Shown: piece after piece, positions 6,003-6,099 of the stretch
Position numbering within the stretch: the stretch's first letter is position 1
How the letters are laid out: every line of letters begins with the position of its first letter
Assembly (NCBI GenBank): GCA_964601125.1
Contig: CAZRKB010000026.1
Coordinates: 1 to 6,099, forward strand
Reading direction: 5' to 3'
Source of the DNA: DATDVC01 sp964601125
GTDB lineage: Bacteria > Patescibacteriota > Minisyncoccia > Phycocordibacterales > WO2-35-19
DNA: 6,099 nt
Program-made: the position numbers and the translations under genes
Notes under the pieces: generated by a model
Databases searched by the model: none
Told to the model about the DNA's origin: nothing
What the model saw: the letters and a program-made list of their open reading frames with translations, nothing else

Positions 6003-6030
6003 AAGATAGCAGACCTATAAAATTTGTCAA
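6003..6030 (-). promoter_or_regulatory. strong sigma70-like promoter with extended -10 for the small RNA
   Basis: On the minus strand, a consensus -35 TTGACA (6030-6025), a 16-base spacer and TGCTATCTT (6011-6003) form a near-ideal extended -10 promoter. The upstream sequence (6099-6037) is very AT-rich and could act as an UP element. The predicted RNA start is near 5997-5995, just before the first stem of the candidate RNA. It is the only promoter in the window with both a perfect -35 and an extended -10. Confidence 0.78.
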
Positions 6031-6044
6031 CGTCAAAATTGATC

Positions 6045-6072
6045 TTGTTAAACTAAATACACAAAATATATT
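6045..6072 (+). promoter_or_regulatory. possible promoter for a gene beyond the right edge
   Basis: TTGTTA (6045-6050) and TATATT (6067-6072) are separated by 16 bases on the plus strand. The region is so AT-rich that such matches arise easily by chance. It would be back-to-back with the small RNA promoter. No start codon follows within the window. Confidence 0.2.
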
Positions 6073-6099
6073 GAAAAATAAGGATATTTTAGGATTTAA

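Noticed and set aside
6081..6099. AGGATATTTT / AGGATTTAA imperfect tandem repeat at the right edge
   Set aside because: It is too short and AT-rich to separate from chance, and is cut by the window end.

Overview
The window looks like a chromosomal piece of a bacterium from the Candidate Phyla Radiation (Patescibacteria), most likely a Parcubacteria-type lineage. This is inferred from family resemblance rather than from a search. The reasons are a polytopic O-antigen-ligase-like protein fused to TPR repeats, a divergent MurJ packed against lepA, a very short FtsB/DivIC-like gene, tight spacing, and no Shine-Dalgarno sequence in front of any visible start. TGA is used as a stop (murJ ends in TGA) and no frame needs TGA read as an amino acid, so the standard bacterial code fits.

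Layout. Bases 1-1808 hold the 3' part of a membrane protein with a C-terminal TPR domain; the reading frame is open to the left edge, so the true start is outside. A 77-base gap carries a weak AT-rich hairpin and an extended -10 promoter. murJ (1886-3529) and lepA (3526-5337) follow and overlap by ATGA, so they are probably cotranscribed. Between lepA and the next plus-strand gene lies a 33-codon minus-strand ORF (5351-5452) for a single-pass membrane peptide. It shares a perfectly palindromic -10 region (5461-5472) with the FtsB/DivIC-like gene (5479-5856) transcribed the other way. Bases 5857-6099 contain no convincing protein gene. They do hold what looks like a complete minus-strand small RNA unit: a TTGACA / extended -10 promoter, a folded body with a 9-bp closing stem, a pyrimidine-rich linker and an intrinsic terminator.

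How the parts relate. The plus-strand genes concern the envelope and growth: surface glycan handling (ligase-like protein), a lipid-linked precursor flippase (MurJ family), a translation GTPase (LepA/EF4) and a divisome bitopic protein. The most unusual signal is regulatory. murJ and the FtsB-like gene both show TGnTATCAT followed by exactly 7 bases and then ATG, which predicts leaderless mRNAs. The FtsB-like gene's version is palindromic and could fire in both directions. Several key residues also deviate from the textbook families: MurJ arginines, the LepA G4 Asn and the ligase His.
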